From the NCBI GenBank assembly GCA_028023455.1, contig JAQFVV010000012.1, forward strand, positions 5,618,499 through 5,682,498: a stretch of 64,000 nucleotides of DNA. The letters are read 5' to 3'. The DNA is from Epiperipatus broadwayi. Lineage: Eukaryota > Onychophora > Udeonychophora > Euonychophora > Peripatidae. The notes under the pieces were generated by a model that was given only the letters and a program-made list of their open reading frames with translations, did no database searches and was not told the DNA's origin. Position numbers and translations under genes: made by a program. Below are positions 1 through 13,012 of the stretch, one piece after another (position 1 is the stretch's first letter; the number at the start of each line of letters is the position of its first letter).

Positions 1-1305
1 ATATGTAACATTAATAAAGGGCATATTTAAATCCACACCAGATGTAGTCATGATAATGCTGGAGAAACATATGTAACAAATCAAATCTATTTTTGAAAAT
101 TATCATAATTTCAAAAATGAAAAGCATGCCAAAACAGTTACAATATATCTAAATAAATTTATAATAAAGTTTGACTTTTATATTAAGCCTATAGATTTTC
201 TGAATATAATTTCTATTTATGTAAAAAATATTTCTAAAATATAGTAAAATATATTCCCAATATCCTAAAAGAATGTATACTTATCATTTTAATCAATAAT
301 TTGAATGTTCAATTCACCTAAGACATACAGATAAAATGTTGATTCCTTTACTGTCAAAGTATGAATATTTAAATGTTCTACACTGTATATAATGATTGAT
401 TACCCAAGCTTATTATAAATAGCATCAAAAGAGAGAGCTTTCTTGTTTTATTATTAAATCTTTTATTTACATTAAAAAAGAAAAAAAAAAAATTTCTTCA
501 ACCACAAATGGGGTTCTTAGATTCAACATGAAATAAAAGTAGGAGGGGGGTCTAGAAAATAATTGAGTCAATTCTCTGTTATAAAAAAATCAGTATTGAC
601 TTAAACTCCCCTATCATGATATTCCAGATTAAATCTAAAAACCACAATTGTGCTTGAAGAAACATGTTTTTTTAGTACACAAATAAAAGCATTTAATGTA
701 TAAAAACATTTATCTTTATTATTTCTAATTTTTTAATATTGGCACAGTAAATAAATATGTAAAACTATATTGTTCTTTAAATTGGACTGACTAATGGTAG
801 AATAAACATAAGAAGGGAAGAACACATTTTGGCAATTATAAAAAAATCTAATTCATCGGCCATTTATTCAACATTAAATTAACTAATCATGACATCAATT
901 TTAATAACACACATATCATGGAAAAAATTGAACAATATGGCAAGAGATTGCTAAGGGAATATGTACATATTTTTAAAAGGCATAAGAGCATAAATGAAAA
1001 GTTTGAAATAAAGAAAATTAACAATATTTGGAAAAAGATATTGGATAATATTTTTTAAAACTTCTTAATCAATAGCAATTGAGAATGAAGACAAAATAAC
1101 AAAGGAAAAAAATAACAATTTTAAATCTTACCACACACATTTTTATGATTTGAGAAAGAAGAAGTTCTGAGAAAAGTACTTGTTATTGTACTAAAATATC
1201 AGCTATTTAGCTATTATATTTTTACTACACAGAAGCACCCAGGCATAATATTATGAATTCATCATTTATCCATGAGAATATTAAAGTTCCATCTTTATTG
1301 TTAAA
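1..1305. other. A+T-rich non-coding DNA
   Basis: I see no coding region, RNA gene or recognisable repeat here, only A+T-rich sequence with short homopolymer runs. Confidence 0.5.
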
Positions 1306-1390
1306 AGGAGGTTGCCTTAACAACAGTTTGAAATAGTTGATTGTTGTTGTTGTTGGGATTGTCTAAGTGTTGACTGTTTTTAATGATATA
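1306..1390. repeat. Short interspersed repeat shared with 27848-27938
   Basis: Both places carry GAGGTTGCCTT, then a GTTGTTGTTG-rich stretch, then a line close to TATTGACTG followed by TAATGAT. In the 27.8 kb copy GTTGCC and GGCAAC form a 6 bp hairpin with a 2-base loop. The 27.8 kb copy lies at the outer end of the Penelope-like left arm, so this may be a 3' end of that element. It abuts the mariner relic at 1400. Confidence 0.45.
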
Positions 1391-1399
1391 CACACACAC

Positions 1400-2291
1400 A
1401 AGGGGACTAAAAAATAACTGAGATTTTGTATTGAAAAGTTGTATATTTATTTTTAAGTGTTGCAAATTGAATCACTTTTAAAATATAGTCTATTTGATGC
1501 AATGCATCAATCTATACCAGTTTGTCACTTTTTGAAGTAGTTCTTGCAAAATGATGCTCTTTAGTGCCTCTGTCATTTCCCCCCTCTATTCTAACTCCAC
1601 AAAAAAAATTGAGACATTTTTTAATTCAAAAGATTGTAAAAAAATTGGAGAAGTGAGATCAAGTGAATACAGCTGATAGATAAGTTGGGTCATGCTAAAT
1701 TTAATTAAAAATGGTTTCACAGTCAAGATTTTGAACGATGAGACTTTGTAGTGGTGGATATCACACTGTTTTCTTTGCTGCAAAACAGGATGTTTACAAT
1801 GTACCACATAATGTAAATGTATCAGAACTTGAAGATAAAGTGCCTTATCATTGTACTAAATTTGAGAGGAAAATGCCATTTGGTTAACAAAAAAATTTAA
1901 CATTGTTTTGACTTTGGACATCATTTGCAATGCCTTTTGAGATATGTTCTATTTAACATGTCTATTAAACCACTTATAAACTTCTGTTTGTATGAGATCA
2001 GTTCTCTGTAATCTGTTTCAAGTATTACTACATTCTTATTTGTCATTTTCTGTAAACAAAAACAGAATTTTACATTGTCAAATTTTTCAGCCATTATAAA
2101 AAAAATTGACAAATATGTGAAATGCACTTTACAAAAAAATTTGCTATGTGCCCACACAATTTCACACAATGATTTAATGTGACAGATTGATGCAGAAAAT
2201 CCCCTGCAAGAAATATGTAACAGCAGAAGTAAATACTATAACAGGTACACAAATCAGAGAACAATACCAGTTATTTTAGGTATCCCCTTGT
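1400..2291 (-). pseudogene. Mariner-family transposon relic (copy 1)
   Basis: A decayed Tc1/mariner-type DNA transposon read on the minus strand. Its ends form terminal inverted repeats: one end reads ACAAGGGGACTAAAAAATAA and the other, reverse-complemented, ACAAGGGGATACCTAAAATA. The conceptual minus-strand translation (about 2092 down to 1586) begins with a MAEKFDNVKFCF-like stretch matching the mariner N-terminal 'IEQR..IKFC' region. It ends with CKHPVLQQRKQ...SVKPFLIKFSMTQL...YSLDL, which corresponds to the 'SVKQFL...HPPYSPDLAPCDFF' block around the last catalytic aspartate. The middle of the transposase is missing and several frameshifts are present. At ~0.9 kb it is shorter than an intact mariner (~1.3 kb). 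A second, more complete copy lies at 22796-23675 on the other strand. Family assignment is firm; activity is excluded. Confidence 0.75.
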
Positions 2292-3254
2292 ATATTGTAC
2301 CCTGTCAATAGGAGGATGATCCCTAGCAGATATACCCAGTACCTACATTAGGCTACACTAGAACTTTGTCTAGGTACTATTGAACAGCCTTACCATTTTT
2401 AACTATGCATAACAATTGTGAGACTCATATATCCTACCAACAAGATTACATACCCTTTAACATTAAATAAATCCTAATGTATTCATCCAATGGCATAAGA
2501 ATACTTACATACTCCTTCTTATTCAGTATCTAAATACTCTCATGACTAATGACAATGCTTAAATTATTAAAATAAAATATTTATAATTATGACATTTAAA
2601 TTAATCTATTCAATAAGTTGTATTGTTATTTTATTATATGTAATCTTTTATTATTTTACTTTTATGACACTATCATTAAGATTAACCATAATAACAATAT
2701 CATTATAAGGAGATCTTAGGATTATCATTGATTTTCAATTAGTTATTTGATCCACCTATAAAATATCAAGAGGGGGTTTACTGAACCTTATAGGTAGTGC
2801 ATTAATTAACAAAAGACATAACCTGAATCTATAGTCATAATTGTACTACTATTTTATATTAATGTTCTGTAATACGTACTCTTAAACTAACATTGTTATC
2901 TAAATTATAACTATATTTGATATTTTCAATAATATATAATTCATAATTTAATTCATTATAAATAAGCATACTTTAATAATTTGCAATATTATCAATGACT
3001 TATGTGATCAAGACAGTTTACATTAAATTAAAATCTGTTTTAAGAAATGTGTGCTTAAATGATGGTTATATTGTTCTAAACTGGATTAATTTCTTATTAC
3101 AATCTCAAACTGTATACCCTGGGTTCATGTGGTGTAGTGACAATGACAGTAACAAAATAAATGCAAGTTTTAACTCTCAAGTTAACTTTCAAAACAACAA
3201 CTTTAATCATATTATTTAGAGATATTATAATAAACATTTTAATTAACAGATAAT
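2292..3254. other. A+T-rich non-coding DNA
   Basis: No gene or repeat recognised. Confidence 0.45.
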
Positions 3255-3303
3255 TTAAAGATGATGATGATGATGATGATGATAATAATAATAATAATAA
3301 TAA
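3255..3303. repeat. Trinucleotide microsatellite, GAT then AAT
   Basis: A run of GAT units changes to a run of AAT/ATA units. GAT-rich tails are the usual 3' ends of the RTE elements in this window, but no RTE coding sequence sits next to this one. Confidence 0.8.
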
Positions 3304-6300
3304 AGTTATATACCCATATAATATAATAACACTATAAACAATTGAAAAATTTTCATTCCCTTTTTTTTTTTGATATTTATAATAAAATAAAAAGTAATAC
3401 CTTTTCATATAATATAGTGCTGTTATGATATTTACCTTTAATTTTTTTTTCCTTTTATCACAAATCAGCGTCTCCATTAGATATTCATCCCCCCCCCCTT
3501 CTTTTACAATTATTAACCCATTACAAGTTAGGCTTTAAATTATAAAGACAAAATGGAAAATATTAATAATTATATTCTTGCTTCAATACAATAATCTTAT
3601 TATAATATGATGAAATGTTGCTTTTTGTTTATTTTAGATTCCATTATATTCATCCTTTGATCTTTATTTATTTATTTCTAAGAAGATATTACTATAATAA
3701 TTATAAAATCATCAATTAGTTTTTCCTTCTCAAACTTCATCTTCCTATGGTTTTATTTTCAATATATACTAAAATACAACCAATAAGAATTTTATGCTGT
3801 GTGCTATTAAATCTGAACCCCTATATCTTTCTGCAATAATTTTCTTCTACAATTTATGAGATTCAACTAAATGTAATAGACAACCCTTTGGTGTATCTTA
3901 AATACAATACTTATCTTTGCTTTATCTAACAACTTAATTATTACCTTCATATATCTAACTTATATTTGCTTAATATATTTCTTATACAAATTACAAACAA
4001 AAATTACTTATAATTTCATATAACTATACTAAATTGTTCATTGTAAGACATAAGATCAAATTTAAAATATCATCATTTCTCCTCTTCAATATTGTATATT
4101 TAAACATAAACCCATCCCCTCTTCATAACATACATGTTGTTAACTATTTTTATGAGATATTTTATTCACTCATTAATCATATCTATTTATTTTAATTATC
4201 TAACAATATTTGTTAAAAACATAACTTTTAAAATAATTAATGACAGATAACCAAATTAAATCAATTATTAATTTCATTATCAATTGATCTATTCCTCTTC
4301 CCCCTATTGTAATAATAATTATGTTTGAAGTATAGAATTAATATATATATACACAGATATTATGTGGCAAGCTTTTGTTTTGTTTTTTTTTGTTTTTTTA
4401 AATACAAGTTCCTAAAAAAAACTTTACTTTTATTGGCATTCCACTCATTCCACATAATTCAGACTAATTGCACATCACTATTATTATCACTTTTGCTCCA
4501 TTTGTTCTCATCCAAAGATTATTACAATTATAAAATTCATATTGCATTGGGTTATTGACAAGATAGCAGATTTTTTTAGTGATTAAAGATTATCCATAAC
4601 TTGTCTTATCCATTCAATTTAAATGCTCCCTGTGCTAGTAGTAATTCAGCATTCGACCGATTACTTTCTTATTTTTGGTAACTATTATTATTGAGAAAAG
4701 CATTTCCCTTTTTTTAAAAAAGTAGAATAATATTATCTTCCACATACATTTTATATTTCCCAATGCACTAATGTTTATTCCATCTTTTCTTCAACAATTT
4801 ATTATCCATGCATATTTATTCTTTATTAAATATTTTTCTGGGATGTTTTTACTTTCTTACACTTGTTTATATATATTTTTCTCAATTCCAGATGATAGAT
4901 AATGCTTTCATTCATGCTATCAGACACTATTATTCTGTACATGTATAATATAATCTTCATTTAACATATATATCATGCAGTATAATTTTTTACTCTATAT
5001 AAATGTGATATTAAAACTAGTATTGCTGAATGTCAATCTTTTCAATTAAAATTTTATTCAAACATGCTTTAAAATTTATCTTTGAATATGATTTATGCTT
5101 TTCCATTTACACATAGTTCTGTTATTATCTATTACTAATTTAGTTCATTATTTTTAAAAATGCATATTTAGCTTTGCCAAGAATACATTGCCTTTTATTT
5201 ATTCCTGGCTAATAATTTAATCATGTCCAACTAATTTGACTAATATGACACATGAACACTTCATCTAGTTTATCAATTAAATCCATCCAGTATTAATACA
5301 GTACTCCCAACATTTTCTTTCAGTGTGTGTATTCATTGGTAACATTTTGATATGTATATACAACTTTTCTCCTTTATTTTTATATTATTTTTTTCCATAT
5401 AATTTTTTTTGAGAAATTTTCCAAGAACCATTAATTGCTGATTTGCCTGTATAGATCAATTTAATTTATCCATTCATTTTAACAAGACTTTATAACTTAT
5501 ATCCTTTAAATTTTTACATAGGTAAAATGCATTATCTTTCTTTCTTTTTTTTAAAAAAAAAAAGAAAATATTTAAGTAATTTTAAGCAAACTTTTTAGGA
5601 AAAAAAATCAAAATCAGTTACTAGTTCCTTAATTTGTAATCTTTTTTTTTTTTCAATTTAATTTTCCCTCAATTTTTTAAACAATCATCTGCCTGCTGTT
5701 TATTGGCTAATTTTCCCCCTTCTTTGCTTTTAAAATCTTTATTTAGTTGCTAATATTTGATCTATTTTTAAAACAAATATTTTTGGTTTTAAAATATTTC
5801 TCAATAAAAATGATTCTTTTTAGAAACTGAATAAAATACAATTTATTCAAGATCATTCTGGTTTTATTTTTATGCCCATTAGATTCAATATTAATTTTAT
5901 GATTTTTAAATATTAATCATTTATTTGTCAACATAACTTAAGATTTAACTGGAAATAATAATTGCTTTTATAATATTAGATGCACACAGACAATAATTAT
6001 CTATCAATATAATGCATTTTTGTTTAAAAGATTAGATTTGAACTTTACTATAATTTTAAATGCTATCAAATGTTTACTTATTTGTAACTATAATACATTT
6101 ATAGTTTACTATTTTATCTTTTACATTCATTTGTAACCAACTATTTTACCCAGCATTTATATCCTTTATACAATGTAAAATTAACTAAACCTAAGTTCAC
6201 ACTTTATGATAATTAAAATGACAGTTTTTCTAATTTAATAAGTACCTAACTTTTTGATTTAATAAAATTTAAAATTATGCCAAACCAAATTTTATTCCCA

Positions 6301-6540
6301 ATTTGTTTTTCTGATGAGATGTACCCATAAAAAGGGCACAATATATATTGTAATGGGTCCACCCCTTTACCTATGTTTCTTGAAATACTCATCTTTATGC
6401 AAGTATGAGTGCATATATAATTTTCTTCGATATCATACATCAGTATATTTATGGACATCTAACTAAAGACTCCAAGCACCAATCTCACCCATACATAAGA
6501 ATTATACTGGACAATATGGAAGTATGTAATAGGATAATAA
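3304..6540. other. A+T-rich non-coding DNA, T-biased on the plus strand
   Basis: A long stretch with strong T/pyrimidine bias on the plus strand, many T8-T12 runs and no supported coding sequence. Open frames here are short and low-complexity. Confidence 0.45.
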
Positions 6541-6600
6541 AATGACCCGGCCTGCAGCTAGCTTTCTCAGGGCGGGTGGTAAAATTACCGGAAGTAGATC
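6541..6600. other. Short GC-rich islet
   Basis: About 60 bases of much higher GC than the surroundings, containing CCCGGCCTGCAGCTAGC and GGGCGGGTGG, followed by T and A runs. The minus strand contains CCTGAGAAAGC, reminiscent of a decayed hammerhead box, but the GAAA box is absent. Probably the remnant of an inserted element. Confidence 0.3.
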
Positions 6601-6604
6601 TAAC

Positions 6605-9600
6605 CCTTTTTTTAAAAAAAAAAACAACCTCAAAACATAAAAAAAAAAAAAGAAAAACCATTCATCATTTGATACATATTTATTTGTAATAATATTTATG
6701 TAAGTGAAATCAATTCTATTTTTTTACTTTATTATTTATCAAAGATTCCTATCAGTTTTCCCTTTTAATAGTTTACTCTTTTCTTTCTTTACCAAAGTCC
6801 ACACACACACACACAAATACGCAATAACATGTATGTTGCAACCAAGATTTAATTATGGAAGAATTAATACGCTAATAATGACAGTAGGAAATAATTCAAA
6901 CTCTCCATGCAAAAAGAAAAATTAAGTTCACAATTGGGTCAAATAACGGTTTTCTGAATTACATGGAGTAAGCTTACTAAGAGGTCACATATATATGCAA
7001 ATAGAAAAAAGTACCTGCATTTCCCTGGGAAATTGATCAAATTCACCTGGTGAAAAATAAATCTCCTATCCTTGGATGATGAACAGACTCTTTGAAGTTC
7101 AGATTCCATGGCTGAATTCTATTTATTTAGTTATTCTTTTTCACAACTCATGATAATCCAACATTATTACTTATTGAGGCAATTTTCCAGGCTTGATGTC
7201 CCTTCTCCAATATTGGCAGTTGCTATACATTCAGGGGAAGGATTCGAAACCCTTGCACATTGAAATTTCTACCCCAGCCTGATCATATTTTTTTCAATGT
7301 ATAACATTAATCTCTGGATTATTCTCTCTGTATATAAGTCTAAAGTCTGCTTTCTTTCACTCTCCAACTTATAATAATCAATTTTTTTTAATTATAAAAT
7401 TTATTTTTCTTTTTAAATCAGGAATTGACGACTGCACCCCTTTTCTTAATTCTTTCTTTTCATTCATTTTCCTTTTTCCATTTCCAATTTTTTTAGATGG
7501 AGAGAAGTCTGTTGCTGGCTATTTTCCAGGAACTGTTTTATTCTGGAGACCGCTTCAGCTGTTGCAAATACAGGAAACGTAAATTATTGCTGACCCCTAC
7601 ATTTTGGAGATCTGCAATACACTTATAAATATACTTCATAATACACAATCAGCAAGAGCCATCCAAAAATCCCTTCTTCCTTCAAAGTTTTTTTTCTTTC
7701 TGTCCACTCCTATCAGTAGTATTTTTTTAAATTTATCTCTTATCTGACTATATGCCTGAGGGCCTGTTTGCAATTACCCCAAAATAGAAAATCATTTCTA
7801 TTATAAGAATAAAAATAACTAATTAACAGCATTTTTTTAAAAAATTCTTTTATATTAAAAAGAATCTTGTTTCTAGATTTTAACTTTAAATTATATAATT
7901 AGTTTGCCATCTGTGTATTATATATATATTAATTCAAATCAAATTATTAAATTCCCCTTTTTTTTATTATACATATATTTCTACTTGAGGGTGATTTTAT
8001 ATATATATTTTTACTTCTATTTGAAAGAAATGTAACAGCATATACTTATTCTGTTACAATATATATCATTAAATATTTCTTATATAAGTTAAAATGTATA
8101 CCCCTTATATATATATAAAATATTTAGTATATGTCCATAACAATATATGTATATATAAGTGATTAAGAATATGAAATATTCTTTTAAGTGAAAGGTGTTT
8201 GACATTTTTGTTTTTGATGAGGATCAAAAAAAAAATACTCAATCAAAATTATATTATAAATGAACTTCACTTAATACATATAATTTTAATTTAAATCAAT
8301 TTCACACATCACTAGATATTTCTACAATAAGTTAATATGTATATTTTTATCATATTTAATATGTGTATATAATTATATATGTATAAATATTAGAAATGTT
8401 TCTGTTTAAAATTATTTGACATTTTTTCTTTGCAAAATTTTTTTTTTGCAAAAAAGCTAATAAAAGTATATTATAAATAACTTTTTTATTACTTAAAATT
8501 CTTTCAGTGTCAATCCAACCCCTAAATTTTTGGATTGAGTCTAGCAATGAATATTTTTACTATGATGCCTTTTTTTTTGAGTGTACAATTACGACTTTTT
8601 TACATATATTACAAAATTTATTTATCGACTATATTATAAATAGTTAAGTCTTCTAATAATTAAAATTCTAAAACATGAATAATTAATATTTCAAAATTGT
8701 TAAAATAAGTATCTAATTAAATGTCTTCCCAATAACAAAGGCAAACATCATTATTACCTTCACAATATCTATTCAAAACAGTTAAAAGAATGTAATATTA
8801 GATATTGGAATTTTATTATTAAAAATGATATATTTAGATTTAGTTATCATCAAAGAAACAAAAAAAATTCTAAAAGTTAATAAATTATTTATTGTTATTA
8901 AAATTTTCACTTGCAGTTTTTACAAAAATGATTTTCTTTTTAGCCTCTAATGGCTTTTCTGTGATAATATCTGAGTGTCCATAATGTACTTCATATACTT
9001 TCTAAGAGCTATCTTTTAAAATGTTTTCAAAAACAACCCCCCCTAGTGACATAGTTATTGGTTTAATAATGTCTTTTACAAAAATATTGCTTCATAGTCA
9101 TTAACAATTATTAAAAATCAGTTTGTGTGACATTTAGCCATAGAGGAAATGAATCTAAGCATCGGCCAATCTCAAATCATCACCTCCTTCATAGATTTTT
9201 CAGAACAATAGAAAGGTCTGTCAATCACAGACAAAGGTCCATATATTGCTGAAATCTCTTGATTTTTTTTTTAAATTAATACATTAAAAATGGAAGCTTC
9301 TTAGAAAGAATCACTACAGCCTGTCATACACCATAATTTAACACATACAATACTTTAAAGTTGTAATTAATAATTTGTAAAGTGCATACTCATTACATAA
9401 GTAATATATATTAAGGCTATAACCTTAAAACTATGCACCTAAAATGTGACAGTAGGGACCTCTACAAATCTAAACATAAGATTAATGACTTTTAAAACAA
9501 TATAGAAAAGTAGCAATTGCAGCACCATCAACTTGCCTAAAATGTTAAATATTATAGCATTATCATAGCTTACTTTTGTGAAACAGTTAAATGAAGTTTA

Positions 9601-10135
9601 CAACTGCCGTAAATAAAATTGTGAACATTGTTATTATTATATTTCTTTTATTAAACAACTCTATTACTCAAGTGAGAATACAAGTGAATCTTGTGTGTAA
9701 AGTTGTATTGATATTTCAGTAATTAATGAACAAACTAAATAATGTGAGTAAAAAAATATACGTACTCATGTAATCAGCAAAACCAATTTGATTCAAAGTT
9801 ATCTCAAAATATTAATAAATTTTTAATTCCAGTGTTGTTATTAAATGTCAAAATATATCACTTTTGCTAAAAGTACATATATTGACTGTAATAAGAGATG
9901 AATTATCTACAGCTACTATAAAATAATTTTATTTAGCTTTTAGAATATCTATTTTATTTGCATCTATGTTATTTGAAAGAATAAAAAGATGATTAAATTA
10001 GCTAAAATGCTCCAAATTGTTAATTATTTATTTTTTCATACCACAACACCTGCATCTTTTAAAATGCATGGAATGCACATTCTGTACATTAACATTTAAT
10101 TATAATTTTCTACTTCTTTTCCTATGTATTGATTT
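6605..10135. other. A+T-rich non-coding DNA
   Basis: No coding region supported. Around 7236-7250 the minus strand reads GGGTTTCGAATCCTT, which fits a Pol III B box, so an old tRNA-derived SINE may lie at about 7190-7290. No convincing A box or end was found. Confidence 0.35.
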
Positions 10136-10139
10136 CTAT

Positions 10140-10656
10140 TATAACATATCATACCATTTACACCTTTTTAGACACTTTATCAATATTTTTATTTGTATTA
10201 AACTAACAGTTTTGACTGTCCTGCAGTCATCATTAGAGCTATATATTCAAATATATAATTATACAATTAATACACTTATCCACATATTGATATACATAAT
10301 TAAATACACAATATAAACAAAAATAATTATACATTTTAATATGACCTTTATAAATATTTTAAAAAATAAAATAAAGGGATATAAAATAAATTAATATAAA
10401 ATATTGATAAAATTAATTAAAAGGTAAAGTAATAAAATGGGAAATGATTGTTTATAAAGGTCATATTAAAATGTATAATTATTTTTGTTTATATTGTGTA
10501 TTTAATTGTGCATATTAATATGTGGATAAGTGTATTAATTATATATTTGAATATTGTAGCTCTGATGATGACTGCAGGACTGACAAAACTGTTAGTTTAA
10601 TACAAATAAAAGTATTGATAAAGTGTCTAAAAAGGTGTAAATGGTATAATATGTTA
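10140..10656. repeat. Large foldback repeat with hammerhead-like motif
   Basis: The left arm (about 10140-10354) and right arm (about 10451-10656) are inverted copies, with clear but imperfect identity over ~210 bp, separated by a ~96 bp A+T-rich spacer. Each arm carries the same motif; in the right arm it reads CTGATGATGACTGCAG, then GACTGACAAAACTGTTAG. The motif starts with a perfect hammerhead CUGAUGA box but lacks a clean GAAA box. No transposase is inside. The arms are too long for a typical MITE end, so this may be an inverted pair of a ribozyme-bearing repeat or of a Penelope-type terminal repeat. Confidence 0.7.
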
Positions 10657-10659
10657 ACA

Positions 10660-11605
10660 TTTAATTATACAACAAATATTTAAATATATATTTTTATTAT
10701 TTTATTGTTTAATTTCAATACAGATGTTTTATTTTATTAACTATAAAAAAATAAAAAAAAATTTAATGATGTCAACCTGCAACTTTGCATTATATGTCAA
10801 AAATTAAGGATGTTACAAAAGTTATGTGTGCATCAAAAGATTATTCATAATTTCACTTATAATTACTAATAAGTGAGATATTTAAGAATAAAATTTTTAG
10901 AAATCTTGAGCTTTTTTCCAAAACATTTGAAAAAATAATTCAATTTTGAAATTCTAATTAATTACATTTGTAATTTGGAACATTTCTGGTAATTTAGTTA
11001 TCTTTTTATCTCTTAAAATAATAAGATCAATAATGAAACAGATAAAGAATATGTTTTGTATAATTATTTTATTTTTAGTTATAAAATATTCAAAAATTTT
11101 ACAATCTACATATTAATTATCCATTATATCTATGGTATGAAAATATATCAGAATATTAGCAAAGAAAATTAGGTGAAAAAAAAGCAAAAATAAAGAATGA
11201 AATCACAATCCAAATTATTTCCATTATGTAAAATAGATATCATAATAAGAGAACAATTTCAATAATTCAAATAGAACAAAAGGAAATTATGACACTTGAT
11301 AATCAAAATGGTATACAAAGAACTATAAATGAATCAAGAAAAACAAACATTAATCAAATTGACAATTACAGTTTTGAAATTGTGGGGATAAAAATCAAAT
11401 TGAACAAAATGTAGAGTTTTTTTGAAGAAGTAAATTTTTCTAAAAAAAATATTAACAAGTTTCCCAAAATAGTTCATTAATATGATAATGAACATATTCT
11501 ATAAATCTAAGTGATCTATGTTTATATCTAGATATTATAAATGATAAATTCAATTATCATATATAAAAACTGGACTGAAGCCAAAAACTAAACATGTTTT
11601 TTCTA
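10660..11605. other. A+T-rich non-coding DNA
   Basis: No feature recognised until the hAT-like transposase relic begins. Confidence 0.4.
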
Positions 11606-12603
11606 AAAATGCTAATTGTAGGTCTTTCTCTAGATTTAATTATTTTATTGTCAAACTGAAAAAAAAACCAGCATCTTAGTTACATTTATTTCATTGTTTT
11701 TATTGTGAACTATTTTTTAACAATAGAATTTTTTATGTACTTTACCTTAGAAATGTTTCTAGTGAGTGGAGAAAATTGACTTCTGTTCTAGATCATGAAC
11801 TTTCTCATTATTACTTTAATTTTTATGTTGGTTGGCAAGTATTATTAAAATGATTTAATTTAAATTACATTCTTGATAATACAATTCAAGTTAATGTAGC
11901 AAAAAATGGAACATCTAAGATTGATTACAATGCTGTAGAATTGTAGATGTTATTTTATTTTTACCTAATAACAATCTCCCATTGTTGGAAAAGAGAACCC
12001 ATGAAAAAAATATGCTGAATAATGGATTTTTTTAAAGTTTGATTGAAACTATTAAGCAAATATGGTCAAGTGTTAATAGAACATTTAAGCAAGGTTTAAA
12101 ACTCAAAAAAAAGGGTATCATTTGATAAGTAGATTAGACAAAAAACTTACTGCTGTTTTAATTATTGAAATACTTAATAAATTTAAAGATAAGGTAAAAT
12201 TATCTAAGTCATTCAAATGGATTTCATACCTGATATTTTTCTCACTGAACAATATCAATAATAATTAGATATTTAAATTCTACTGTCAAGAAACTAATTA
12301 TTAGTGAATCATTTTCTGAGTTTATTGAATTATCTGATGCAACTGGTTAGGGTTTAATAAACATGCTTTTGAAAAAATTAACAGAACTAAATTTAGATAT
12401 TTTGAATTATAAAAGACTACTGTGCAACAATGAAATTAATATGTTTATGTTGTCACATAACTTATGTATATTATTTAACACAATATTTTAATTTGCCAAT
12501 TTAAATTGTTGCTTCAATTAATATATATGGTGAAAAAAATTGGAATAATATAATGCTTGTACTTTGTATAAAAAAAAACAAGTAATAATGTGACACTTAA
12601 ACT

Positions 12604-12697
12604 TTTATATATATATGTCAAAGCATTGACCGGGAAGCAAACCTGGGCCAGCTGCTTGGAAAGCAGCTATGCTAACCGCTAGCCACCAACGCTTGAC
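12604..12697 (-). mobile_element. tRNA-like SINE, subfamily II (copy a)
   Basis: Read on the minus strand it begins GTCAAGCGTTGGTGG, carries an A-box-like TGGCTAGCGGTTAGC and a B-box-like GGTTTGCTTCCCGG, and ends CAATGCTTTGACAT. It is bounded by a 12 bp target-site duplication, GACACTTAAACT, at 12592-12603 and 12698-12709. It lies inside the hAT/ZMYM transposase relic. Confidence 0.8.
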
Positions 12698-13012
12698 GAC
12701 ACTTAAACTATTGGGTGATATTCATTGGAAAACCAAAACTGATACAATTAAAATCGTCTATAATCAATTTGGACAAATTTGTAATGCTCTAGAACAGGAA
12801 TAGACAAACTACAGCTTGTAGCCAAATATGACTCTTTTTATCATAAGAAACAAAAATACATTTTTTATTTCCTTTTGTAATTTGTAATTAAATATTTTTA
12901 TGACTCTCTGAGAGACAAAATGTACATTACAACATTATTTCTTTAATTCAGCTTTATTATAGAACGGTAATTATTGTATATGATGAATATTTAAATATCA
13001 GAAATTTGTGAA

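Noticed and set aside
6310-6350. CTGATGAGATGTACCC followed by GGGCAC as a hammerhead candidate
   Set aside because: Stem II can form but there is no GAAA box and no stem I.
6541-6600. Minus-strand CCTGAGAAAGC in the GC-rich islet as a hammerhead
   Set aside because: No GAAA box; GGCCGGGTC stands in its place and stem I does not pair.
7490-7600. Possible exon after a T-rich tract ending in TAG (GEKSVAGYFPGTVLFW frame)
   Set aside because: The frame stops after ~28 residues, no family is recognised and the donor is unclear.
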